Below are positions 1 through 7,135 of a stretch of 10,487 nt of DNA, one piece after another (the first letter of the stretch is position 1; every line of letters starts with the position of its first letter). A program made the translations under genes and the position numbers. This stretch comes from Planctomycetota bacterium. Its GTDB lineage: Bacteria > Planctomycetota > UBA11346. The notes below the pieces were generated by a model. The model worked only from the letters and a program-made list of their open reading frames with translations, was not told the origin of the DNA and searched no databases. Where the stretch lies: NCBI GenBank assembly GCA_024641365.1, contig JAHEDF010000077.1, positions 1 through 10,487 of the forward strand, in the 5' to 3' direction.

Positions 1-497
1 CGCACGTAGTCGTTGGCACCTTGGCGAGCGGAGTCGTAGGAATTGTTAGAACAGTCGCAAGTGGCAGTTCGTGAAAATACGGTTTTACACTAAAAATAGG
101 CACCACCGAGCGTAAAAGTAGACAATAAGTGAGCGAAAAAATGTACCAGTGCTTAGGTGCAAATAGGACTATAAAGGTTTTTAAGATCTGCTCGCGAAAG
201 AGCTGGTCGTGCATTTTGAGGAAATTAACTCAACATACCAATAGTTGTTTATGAGTCGTTTGTAAAAAAGTATCTCACTTTTCCCATTACGGGTTGTCGG
301 CAGTAATATAAACGACTGTCAATATATGGTAAAGTAATAAAGTCCTGGAGGTAAGCTGCAAAATTTGGGAAATTAGCTATTGGTAGTAATGCGCATAAAA
401 GTAATACACATAAAGTTTTGACACTTTTTTTGAGTAATCAGAATGTTTAATTCACTATAATTGCGACGAGGCGCAACTGCTATTCTTTCAGGCCCAT
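1..497. other. Non-coding left flank, no gene identified
   Basis: All frames are broken by stops and no start codon with a following long frame is visible. A short open stretch from the left edge on the + strand stops at 72-74 and could be the last codons of an upstream gene, but it is too short to judge. No tRNA, tmRNA, RNase P or SRP RNA consensus was recognised. The stretch is more AT-rich than the genes and ends in a promoter-like segment just before the first gene. A GGAGG-like string near 346-351 is not followed by a usable start. Confidence 0.5.
418..461 (+). promoter_or_regulatory. Possible promoter for the first gene (TATAAT box)
   Basis: A perfect TATAAT lies at 456-461. The best upstream -35 candidates are TTGAGT at 430-435, with a long 20-base spacer, and a perfect TTGACA at 418-423, which is too far from this -10 box. 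Transcription from here would begin near 468 and give a leader of about 105 bases to the preferred ATG at 573. The poor -35 spacing keeps this tentative, because a TATAAT by chance in AT-rich DNA is not rare. Confidence 0.35.
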
Positions 498-572
498 TTG
501 AGGCCTAAATCCCCGTTCAGACAGCATAATTCACCCGTTGCCTCTGCATGCCGATTACCATTATGGGAACTT

Positions 573-1970
573 ATGCCTGACCTGCTTGATCGCCAATTGC
601 GTGCATTGCATCGACACCGTCGCTTTCAGCGTGTGTTGGATGCATTCGTTCCTGTTTTAGCAATTGCGGTTGGTATTGCGGCTGTGGCCGTGATGACCAT
701 TCGCTTAGGTATTCCAGCTGGTGCATGGTTAGTTGTGCCGTTGGCAATTGCGAGCGTGCTACTGCCATGCGTATTTATTCCCAGGGCCTGGGCACGAACA
801 GATAACGATGTCGTTTTAGCTGGCCATTTAGATATTATAACAAAAGGACAGGGATTGGGCATGGCTTTGGCGGCAGAGCCAAGTGCAGAACGTGATGAAG
901 ATTGGTTAGCACGCCTACGTAAACCGCTTGAATCCTTTCAATTGCCACCATTACAATTTAAACAGGCACGAGGCGTTGGCTTGGCAATGATGTGCTTATT
1001 GGTTGCTTGGTTTTTACCGCAGCGGGAATTTGCTCCAACAATTCCATCAATTGTGACTACTTTCTTTGAACCAGTTAAAGAACGCTTACAAAAATTAGAA
1101 GAAGCAGGTATTATTCCACCGGTAGACGTCGAGCAACATCAGCAAGATTTAAAACGTTTGTCGGATCATGTGGTTGATCAAGGCATGGATCAATCGACTT
1201 GGGAAGGTTTAGACCGATTAAATAGTAAAATGGATCGCCAAGTTGAGCGTTCAGTGCAACGATTAGCACAAGCGATGGGCTTGGCAGAGGCAATGTCACA
1301 ACCGTCATCAAATGGTGAACGCGCAGCGCAAGATCACCGCTTAGCGCAAGCCGTTGCAGAATTGGCAACGGCTGCTCCAGGATTGGTGCCGCGCATACCA
1401 AAAGATGCTGATGGTCAGGCGTTGTCACAAGCTTTACAGCAAGCAGTGGAAGCAGGCGCCCTTACCGAACAACAAGCTGCAGCTGTTAAACAATTAGGTT
1501 TGGTGCACCCAGGACAGGGACAAAAACCATTAGATGACGTTGGAATGAAAGCGCTACGTGCCCGATTAGCGAGTGAATTAAAAGAAGCCCGCGAACGATT
1601 GGCGGCAATGGGATTGGATGGTGGATTTGATGACGCATTTGGTCGCGACGGACAGGGTGATGGACCAGGTGATGGACCAGGACGCGGAGGAGTTTCTCGC
1701 GGTCCAGGACATGCGCCATTAGGGTGGGATGATCCTTTGCGGACAAAAGGCGGCGGCATTGAAGGATTACCATCTGGCATGCAATTAAATCCAGATGGCT
1801 CAGTTACAATTGCCGAACAAGTACGTGACGCTGAAATAGATCCTGAAATTCAAGCTGCCGCACAACGTGCGGCAGCACGCGCATTTGATCCGACTGCTGC
1901 CGATGCAAAACGTGCCACTATTGCGCCTCGTCACCGCGCGGTGGTTGAGAAATATTTCGCACAAGAATAA
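573..1970 (+). CDS. Membrane-anchored coiled-coil protein of unknown function
   Basis: The gene is not assigned to a named family. The 465-residue product starts with a basic stretch (LRALHRHRRFQR) and two hydrophobic segments at about 23-43 and 48-68. A polar stretch and a third hydrophobic segment at about 134-149 follow. The rest is soluble: a Gln/Glu/Ala-rich, probably helical or coiled-coil region (about 168-340), a Gly/Asp-rich linker with repeated DGPG (about 366-393), and a C-terminal segment containing PRHRAVVEKYF. A similar P-x-x-x-R-x-x-V-x-x-YF ending is remembered from uncharacterised proteins near BatA/MoxR-type clusters of planctomycetes, which is a recollection, not a search. 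The frame is open back to a TTG at 498, but the extra 25 residues use rare-looking AGG/AGA codons, so ATG 573 with GGGA at 565-568 is preferred. A 116-base gap separates it from the next gene. Confidence 0.75.
   Translation: MPDLLDRQLRALHRHRRFQRVLDAFVPVLAIAVGIAAVAVMTIRLGIPAGAWLVVPLAIASVLLPCVFIPRAWARTDNDVVLAGHLDIITKGQGLGMALAAEPSAERDEDWLARLRKPLESFQLPPLQFKQARGVGLAMMCLLVAWFLPQREFAPTIPSIVTTFFEPVKERLQKLEEAGIIPPVDVEQHQQDLKRLSDHVVDQGMDQSTWEGLDRLNSKMDRQVERSVQRLAQAMGLAEAMSQPSSNGERAAQDHRLAQAVAELATAAPGLVPRIPKDADGQALSQALQQAVEAGALTEQQAAAVKQLGLVHPGQGQKPLDDVGMKALRARLASELKEARERLAAMGLDGGFDDAFGRDGQGDGPGDGPGRGGVSRGPGHAPLGWDDPLRTKGGGIEGLPSGMQLNPDGSVTIAEQVRDAEIDPEIQAAAQRAAARAFDPTAADAKRATIAPRHRAVVEKYFAQE
1656..1679 (+). 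repeat. Two tandem 12-base units encoding GDGP
   Basis: GGTGATGGACCA occurs twice in direct succession, in frame, inside the first gene. It encodes the Gly-Asp-Gly-Pro repeats of a flexible linker between the helical region and the conserved C-terminal tail. Such short in-frame repeats can change copy number by slippage without breaking the frame. Confidence 0.7.
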
Positions 1971-2068
1971 GTGCCCCGTAGCTACTAGGCTTAATTTATA
2001 TGCGTGTGACAGCATAAGTACGCGCACACAAATCTAAAAATTGTCTACTTTTCAACCTCATAGATGCT

Positions 2069-2083
2069 CGTACAACTGGTACG
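2069..2083 (+). promoter_or_regulatory. Small perfect dyad just before the regulator start codon
   Basis: CGTAC and GTACG form a perfect 5-base inverted repeat around the loop AACTG, ending three bases before the ATG at 2087. It occupies the place where a ribosome binding site would sit, and no Shine-Dalgarno sequence is visible there. It could be a weak hairpin in the leader or a small operator. A 5-base stem is also easily found by chance. Confidence 0.2.
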
Positions 2084-2086
2084 CTT

Positions 2087-2896
2087 ATGCCGCATACACA
2101 CATAGATTATGACCATGTACACGTGTGCCATGCGAAAGATTTACCCCAAAAATGGGCCGCTGATTTAGCGCGGGCTATAGAGCCAAAATTACCAGCGACG
2201 ACAGTTGATTTAGCGCAAGAACGTGTCGTGCCGCTCGGTGATGGTGTTTTATTAGCGCATGTGCGAACGAGCGTTGTTGAAGAAGCGACAATTGCGGCAT
2301 TTAAAGCCACTGATGTTGATAGTGATCCCGATGCTCCATGGTTATGGCTGCTGGTGCTTATTCCTGATGGAGAGGTTGCTAAACATTTAGGATGGTTAGC
2401 GCATTTAGCTGCTGTTCTGCGCGATGACGATAATCGTCGCCGATTAAAAATGGCGACCACGGGAGCAGCTGTCGCAGATACTTTAGAAGCTGTTTTAGCG
2501 GTTGAGCGCACGCAACGATTTACGCGCAAATCAAGCATGGCGGTCAAACAGGTTGCGCAGAACAATGTGATGAATCGTATGATAATTGCGATTTTAAAAG
2601 GCGATGAATCTGTTGACCAATTATTAACCTTGTATGTCGAACATGATGTGCAGGGCGCGACTATTATGGATGGGATTGGCATGGGTGAACATTTGGCCGC
2701 CCATTTAAGTTTGTTTGCGGGATTCCGTATGGCATTTAAATCCGTGGGTCGTAGTCATGTTGTGGTCGCGGTTGTACCAATTGAGCGAACTGATGAAGTG
2801 TTAGAATTAACACGCATTGCCATAAAAGAATCAGGCACTGGCATTGCATGGGCTATTGATGTAGCTGGCATGGTAACCGCTGGCGGCGGCGGATGA
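2087..2896 (+). CDS. EIIA(Ntr)-like / PII-like fusion regulator
   Basis: This 269-residue soluble protein appears to have two regulatory domains. Residues about 15-140 match the PTS EIIA type-2 (EIIA-Ntr) pattern: GDGVLLAHVR, in which His58 takes the place of the phosphorylated histidine of the usual LPHAR motif, then a WLWLLVLIP strand and HLGWLAHLAAVLRD, equivalent to the family's HL-x-x-LA-x-LA segment. Residues about 162-265 (NRMIIAILKGDESVDQLL, then GATIMDGIGMGE, then VVVAVVPIERTDEVLELTRIA) have the order of a PII-like ferredoxin-fold domain, a class that often binds nucleotides and regulates transporters. The first 15 residues hold five histidines. The stop overlaps the next start as ATGA, so translation is coupled to two antiporter-like genes. 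The inferred role is to sense energy, nitrogen or phosphorylation state and regulate their activity. Ligand and phosphate donor are unknown. The EIIA assignment is fairly secure, the PII-like one moderately so. Confidence 0.75.
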   Translation: MPHTHIDYDHVHVCHAKDLPQKWAADLARAIEPKLPATTVDLAQERVVPLGDGVLLAHVRTSVVEEATIAAFKATDVDSDPDAPWLWLLVLIPDGEVAKHLGWLAHLAAVLRDDDNRRRLKMATTGAAVADTLEAVLAVERTQRFTRKSSMAVKQVAQNNVMNRMIIAILKGDESVDQLLTLYVEHDVQGATIMDGIGMGEHLAAHLSLFAGFRMAFKSVGRSHVVVAVVPIERTDEVLELTRIAIKESGTGIAWAIDVAGMVTAGGGG

Positions 2897-4128
2897 GCTC
2901 GCTGACAGTTGTCGCAGTAATGGTGGCGGCAGTCACTGGTGCGGCGACGTCTTCCGCCAACCAACTCGACGCATTAGTTTTATTATTGCTTGGTGGACTA
3001 TTGGCGCTCGGATTGCCACGCATTACGGTTCGTGGTCGACGTCGATTTTGGCATGGGTGGGTAAACAGTGGTTTATTGCCATTATTAGTTGGTTTAGCAA
3101 TTGGCCCAACGCAATTAGGTTGGATGTCAGTAGAAGCCTGCCAAGCGTTACGACCATTATTAGGTTTAGCATTAGCTGCCGCAGGTGTATTGGTTGGCAT
3201 GCAATTTCGCCTCGCCTATTTACGCTCTGCTGGTGCGGTCTATTTATTTAAGCAAAGTTTTGGAGCAGTGGGACAATTTTTAATTGCTTTTATACCATTA
3301 TTTGGACTGGCATTAATGATACTTGATTGGCCAACCGCTTTAAGCGGTGCGGCTTTAGTTGGTATGTGTGCGATTGCTTCTGCACAACGCCCACCGTTAT
3401 CAACAGAAGAACGCGTGCCGCTGCGAGAAATTGTCGAGGGTCACGTCATGCCATGTGGATGGTGGAATGCCTTGACTTTGGTAGGTGGTAGTGTGGTCCT
3501 GAGTATTGGCTTTACAGCAGTGGTGGAAACAGAACAAACTATTCCACATTATGTGCAATTATTAGCAACGCCATTAGTACTGGGTTTATTTTGTGGATGG
3601 TTAACGCAGCGTGCTAGTAACAAAGATGATTTATATTTATTTTTACTTGCCGTGTTATCACTCAGTGGTGGCTTGGCTTTAGCGGTCGATGCGGTGCCAT
3701 TATTTTTTGGTTTATTAGTTGGCGTTGTTTTGGTTAATGTTGCTAATAGAAAATCTAAACCGCTAGAAGGTGAATTAGAAGAATTAGAGCAACCGTTAGC
3801 AGTAGGAATTGGTCTGTTATCTGGATTATGTTTAACTGCTGTGCAGATTACGATATGGGTGTGGTTATTAGTGCCTGTATTATTGTTATCGCGGTGGCTC
3901 ATACGTCATCGTCTGAGCCCGTCTGCATCAACCATTGGCTTGCCGCGTGATCGTCGTTTTGCGGCCCCAGGCGCAGCAGGTGTGGTATTAGTTGGTTGCG
4001 CGGTAGCAGCGCACGATCCAGTACCGATGATGATTTTGCCGCTGATTGCGGCCTTAGCGATTTTAACTTTAGTCAGTGATATGGTTGAACGTCGTCCGCT
4101 TCCTCCAGAAACGGTCAGTGACGCATGA
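2893..4128 (+). CDS. Antiporter-like integral membrane protein, degenerate CPA fold
   Basis: The 411-residue product is hydrophobic throughout, with about 10-12 membrane segments. It appears related to its downstream neighbour. LGLPRITVRG followed later by LGLALAAAGVLVGMQFRLAY matches the neighbour's CALPRITGY and DLAIGLIALMAGAEIRLVW. AALVGMCAIASAQ (about 153-165) matches ALVGAILLANSP. The neighbour's probable ion-coupling Asp220 (IMDAVV) corresponds by eye to Asn182 here (WWNALT). The loss of the acidic residue, and of the NSP-type unwound-helix motif (ASAQ instead), suggests a non-transporting or regulatory partner, though a different transport activity is possible. ATGA overlaps at both ends (2893-2896 and 4125-4128) bind it tightly to the regulator and the antiporter. 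No clear Shine-Dalgarno is visible, which fits translational coupling. Confidence 0.7.
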   Translation: MSSLTVVAVMVAAVTGAATSSANQLDALVLLLLGGLLALGLPRITVRGRRRFWHGWVNSGLLPLLVGLAIGPTQLGWMSVEACQALRPLLGLALAAAGVLVGMQFRLAYLRSAGAVYLFKQSFGAVGQFLIAFIPLFGLALMILDWPTALSGAALVGMCAIASAQRPPLSTEERVPLREIVEGHVMPCGWWNALTLVGGSVVLSIGFTAVVETEQTIPHYVQLLATPLVLGLFCGWLTQRASNKDDLYLFLLAVLSLSGGLALAVDAVPLFFGLLVGVVLVNVANRKSKPLEGELEELEQPLAVGIGLLSGLCLTAVQITIWVWLLVPVLLLSRWLIRHRLSPSASTIGLPRDRRFAAPGAAGVVLVGCAVAAHDPVPMMILPLIAALAILTLVSDMVERRPLPPETVSDA

Positions 4129-5519
4129 AGGCTTTTTTAAAAGGATTGGGCTCTGGTTCGCTGGATGTGATAGGTGTTTTGCTGGGCATTCTTGCGCTCA
4201 GTATTTATCCATTATTTCCAGAAAGCATGTTGCCAGCAGCGAGCCAATTATTCTTGATTGGTATCGTCTTAATTTTAGGCGCATTTGCTGGGCACATTGC
4301 CAGTCGTTGTGCATTGCCACGAATTACGGGCTACATTTTAATAGGTATTGTTATTAATCCGACATTGCCAGCTGTACTTCCGGACCTCAATCTGCCGGTT
4401 TTAATTGAATTAGAACGTACCAAGTCATTGGCACTTATTAATGATTTAGCCATCGGTCTTATTGCTTTAATGGCAGGAGCAGAAATTCGACTGGTGTGGT
4501 TACGAGCGCGATTAAAATCAATATTAACTATTACCTTGGTGTCGACATTAATGATCCCGGCATTGATAGGTGGATTTTTATTAATCGCTCCGTCCATTGG
4601 AATTGGAGACATACCATTTGTAAAAGAAGCCATTGCTGATGGCGTACCTGGTTGGGCTATCGCCGCATTGGTTGGTGCGATATTATTAGCAAATTCTCCA
4701 ACCGTGGTTGTATCAGTGCTTAAAGAAATGCGGGCGGAGGGGCCAATGGGTCAAACCGTCATGGGTGTTTCTGTTATTATGGATGCGGTCGTCATTTTAT
4801 TATTTACCGTTTTGTTAGCATTGATTGCGGTCATGAGTGCGGGAGCCAGCGAAAATGCTCCCTCTTTACTGCAGGCCAGTGGTGCAGTTGCTGGTAGTAT
4901 TATCTTTTCAATCGTCGTGGGTGGATTTATTGGTTATGGTTTAAAGCATTATACCGAATGGTCTGATCATCGGCTTAGTTGGACGTTAGTAGGATTATCA
5001 TTAGCGGCGGCTAGTTTAGGACCACTAGTTCATATTAAGCCATTATTTTGTTTGTTGGCTGCTGGTTTTGCATGTGAAAATATTTCTGTAACCCGCACAG
5101 AACTTGGTTCACATCGTTTAGAATCGGCTCTTAATCGAGTTGCAAATCCAGTCTTCGTCGTCTTTTTTGTTGTTGCTGGCATGTTGTTAGATTTACAGGC
5201 ACTGGCGAATATGTGGCTGCTTGTGCTTATCGTATCGTTAGTTCGTTTGGTGAGTGTCGTTATTGCGGTTTGGGTAGGAGCGCGATTAAGTAAGGCTGAT
5301 CCAACCGTTCCACGTTATGGTTGGATAGGATTAGTATCGCAGGCCGGTGTGACTTTAGCGCTGGTTCCAATTGTAGCGGGCAGTTTTCCTGGGTGGGGGA
5401 AATCGCTGGCAACATTTGTTGTCGCCATGGTCGCGTTTCATCAAATAGTCGGACCAGCGGCTTTTGCTTGGGCAGTTAAACGTACTGGCGAAGCGGGAAA
5501 AGCGATTCAAACCCATTAA
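4125..5519 (+). CDS. CPA-type cation:proton antiporter
   Basis: A monovalent cation:proton antiporter of 464 residues is predicted, with about 12-13 membrane segments and no cytoplasmic TrkA-N/RCK tail. Family landmarks are visible. LPRITGYILIGIVINP (about 64-79) is the typical early helix. GLIALMAGAEIRL (about 110-122) corresponds to the usual 'F-x-x-G-x-E' helix. ANSPTVVVSVLKEM (about 189-202) is the unwound-helix motif. GVSVIMDAVVILLF (about 214-227) carries the ion-coupling Asp220. NPVFVVFFVVAGMLLDL and GLVSQAGVTLAL follow in the C-terminal half. Position 219, before the aspartate, is Met rather than the second Asp (CPA2) or Asn (CPA1). Some related antiporters are remembered to have Lys-Asp here. 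The ion (Na+ or K+) and the stoichiometry cannot be read from the sequence. It is the last gene of the rightward operon, and its stop lies only 25 bases from the stop of the convergent gene. Confidence 0.88.
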   Translation: MKAFLKGLGSGSLDVIGVLLGILALSIYPLFPESMLPAASQLFLIGIVLILGAFAGHIASRCALPRITGYILIGIVINPTLPAVLPDLNLPVLIELERTKSLALINDLAIGLIALMAGAEIRLVWLRARLKSILTITLVSTLMIPALIGGFLLIAPSIGIGDIPFVKEAIADGVPGWAIAALVGAILLANSPTVVVSVLKEMRAEGPMGQTVMGVSVIMDAVVILLFTVLLALIAVMSAGASENAPSLLQASGAVAGSIIFSIVVGGFIGYGLKHYTEWSDHRLSWTLVGLSLAAASLGPLVHIKPLFCLLAAGFACENISVTRTELGSHRLESALNRVANPVFVVFFVVAGMLLDLQALANMWLLVLIVSLVRLVSVVIAVWVGARLSKADPTVPRYGWIGLVSQAGVTLALVPIVAGSFPGWGKSLATFVVAMVAFHQIVGPAAFAWAVKRTGEAGKAIQTH

Positions 5520-5544
5520 TTTGCTGAATTGCGTTAAATTAAAG

Positions 5545-5934
5545 TCAGCGATGGCCGCGGCGCATACTGATGGGCTTATCTAATAATTCTTTTAGAATAA
5601 TAATTTCACGAATAGTTTTTGGTTGTCGTAATAATTTTGCCGCACGATGAGCAGGGTTATGTGCAACGGTAGCTGGTTCAGAATGTTTGTGTTTTCTTTG
5701 TTGGGCTTTTACGCGTTCAGCTTGTTGTCGTTTTATTTCAGCCTGTTGCCGCTCGCTAGCTTGGGCGGCTTCATCAGCTTCGCGTTGTTGCATGGCACGG
5801 CGCGCGAGTTGTCGTTTTAACGCTTCAATTTCTTCAGGAGAACGTTGATTGTTAGGCGTTTGTTGCCGTTGTTGTTGCTGGGATTCTTCAATGGTTTCTT
5901 TAACCAAAATAACGAGTTCTTCGAGTATGCCCAT
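5545..5934 (-). CDS. Small charged coiled-coil protein of the FloA/NfeD operon
   Basis: This 129-residue hypothetical protein has no assigned function. It opens with an amphipathic helix (MGILEELVILVKETIEE), continues with a Gln/Glu/Arg/Ala-rich stretch with coiled-coil character (about 18-85), then a basic His/Lys segment. It ends in a better-ordered motif, LLRQPKTIREIIILKELLDKP, which looks conserved rather than low-complexity. An AGGGA ribosome binding site lies about seven bases upstream of the ATG. It follows floA in the same direction after an 83-base gap holding a strong hairpin, so its expression may be partly uncoupled from floA. Small proteins with a similar 'P-x-x-REA-x-x-L-x-EIL' ending are remembered beside FloA/NfeD genes in planctomycetes, suggesting a microdomain accessory factor. 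That link is inference. Confidence 0.7.
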   Translation of the reverse strand: MGILEELVILVKETIEESQQQQRQQTPNNQRSPEEIEALKRQLARRAMQQREADEAAQASERQQAEIKRQQAERVKAQQRKHKHSEPATVAHNPAHRAAKLLRQPKTIREIIILKELLDKPISMRRGHR

Positions 5935-5977
5935 AATGAGTCCCTAACACAAAAAGGTAAGGTAGAGATGAAGCCAA

Positions 5978-6012
5978 AGCGGGATTAAGCGATAAGATCG
6001 CTTAATCCCGCT
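5978..6012. terminator. Perfect 16-bp hairpin, probable terminator or attenuator
   Basis: Arms at 5978-5993 and 5997-6012 are exact reverse complements, separated by a three-base loop. Read leftward, the hairpin begins five bases after the floA stop, but only a short T-run follows (TTTGG), so termination may be incomplete and let some transcripts reach the small downstream gene. Read rightward, the tail is more T-rich (ATTATTTATTTAGG), so it could also stop antisense transcripts running through from the antiporter operon, whose own end shows no hairpin. It could alternatively serve as a stabilising or processing stem at the floA mRNA end. Confidence 0.7.
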
Positions 6013-6017
6013 ATTAT

Positions 6018-7076
6018 TTATTTAGGCGTTTCTGGCTTGTTGCCTTGATCTGGGTTAGCGATCGACGTCCGCATATCGGTGTCCGCTTGGACATTACGTA
6101 AATTATAGTAATCCATGACACCTAAACGGCCATTACGAAATGCATCGGCCATGGCCATGGGAATTTCGGCTTCGGCTAACACAACCTTCGCGCGATTTTC
6201 AGCAACTAACGCGACCATTTCTTGTTCACGCGCAACCGCCATGGCGCGGCGTTGTTCGGCTTCGGCTTGGGCGATAATTTTTTGTGCTTCAGCTTGGTCG
6301 GTTTTCAAACGAGCACCAATATTATCACCGACGATGACGTCAGCGATATCAATTGATAAAATTTGGAAGGCAGTTCCGGCATCAAGTGCCGAATCAAGCA
6401 CTGTTTTACTAATCGATTTTGGATTTTCTAAAACTTCCATGTGGTTTCTGGCGGCACCAATGGTGGAGACAATACCTTGGCCAACACGAGCGACGATGGT
6501 ATTTTCAGTCGCACCACCAACTAAACGATCAATATTCGTACGCACGGTGACGCGAGCCTTTACTTTTAACTGAATACCGTCACCAGCGACACCGTCGACG
6601 GTTTGTGGTCCTTGGCCAGCAGACGGCACATCAATAACTTTTGGGTTAACTGAGGTCTGTACCGCATCAAGCACATCGCGACCAGCTAAATCGATAGCGG
6701 CAGCACGATCAAACGTTAATGGAATGTCAGCTTTGCTGGCAGCAATTAATGCTTGGACGACGCGCATCACGTGACCGCGTGCCATGTAATGGCCTTCCAA
6801 TTTATCAGCGGAAATATCAATCCCTGCTTTTTTTGCGGTGATTCGAGCAGTCACAATAATATTCGGATCAACTTTACGGAAACGCATTAATACGATGGAT
6901 ACGAGTCCAACAGTTGCGTTCGATAAGATAGATTGGAACCACAATTGGAACGCATTAAATATCATAAAGAAAACAAACAAAAGAAAAAGTACAACGATAC
7001 CACCAATGATATAATAGAGATTCAGGCCATCGAGTGCGCCGGCGAGAATAAATTGTGGAGTTTCGATTGGAGTCAT
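6018..7076 (-). CDS. floA: Flotillin-like protein FloA
   Basis: The 352-residue product is a FloA (UPF0365) flotillin-like scaffold protein, which in studied bacteria forms membrane microdomains. One N-terminal hydrophobic segment (about 20-42) is followed by the SPFH/PHB-type region with the typical [20 protein letters not shown] and the segment around [16 protein letters not shown] helical Ala/Glu-rich stretch (about 248-310) contains [13 protein letters not shown] and [15 protein letters not shown]. The family's C-terminal signature [18 protein letters not shown] is present. Length is slightly above the roughly 330 residues of the Bacillus protein, mostly from the N-terminus. An AAGGA site about seven bases before the ATG (complement of TTCCTT at 7083-7088) supports the start. 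It follows a truncated paralogue in the same operon after 59 bases. All expected regions are intact. Confidence 0.96.
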   Translation of the reverse strand: MTPIETPQFILAGALDGLNLYYIIGGIVVLFLLFVFFMIFNAFQLWFQSILSNATVGLVSIVLMRFRKVDPNIIVTARITAKKAGIDISADKLEGHYMARGHVMRVVQALIAASKADIPLTFDRAAAIDLAGRDVLDAVQTSVNPKVIDVPSAGQGPQTVDGVAGDGIQLKVKARVTVRTNIDRLVGGATENTIVARVGQGIVSTIGAARNHMEVLENPKSISKTVLDSALDAGTAFQILSIDIADVIVGDNIGARLKTDQAEAQKIIAQAEAEQRRAMAVAREQEMVALVAENRAKVVLAEAEIPMAMADAFRNGRLGVMDYYNLRNVQADTDMRTSIANPDQGNKPETPK

Positions 7077-7135
7077 GAGCTGTTCCTTGGGAAGTGAAGC
7101 GAGTGAATAGAAAAAATGAGGTGTTAGATAAAAGG

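Noticed and set aside
1978..2030. Possible terminator after the first gene: palindrome GTAGCTAC at 1978-1985 and GTGTG/CACAC pairing further on.
   Set aside because: Stems are only 4-5 bases and no T-run follows, so a terminator is not supported.
114..2052. A 13-base segment at 114-126 (AAAAGTAGACAAT) recurs as its reverse complement at 2040-2052, both outside genes, hinting at a shared operator or terminal inverted repeats around the first gene.
   Set aside because: About one such match is expected by chance in a window of this size, the match does not extend, and no transposase lies between.
2064..2105. Tiny frame MLVQLVRLCRIHT overlapping the start of the EIIA/PII-like gene, considered as a leader peptide.
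   Set aside because: No ribosome binding site and no attenuator-like structure; 13 codons open by chance is common.
2107..2682. 191-codon frame on the - strand opposite the EIIA/PII-like gene.
   Set aside because: Composition is that of an antisense shadow and the + strand product has recognisable domains and operon coupling.
6115..6573. Long + strand frame of 152 codons opposite floA.
   Set aside because: It is a shadow of floA: its Ala/Ser-rich product has no family resemblance and the opposite strand is clearly FloA.
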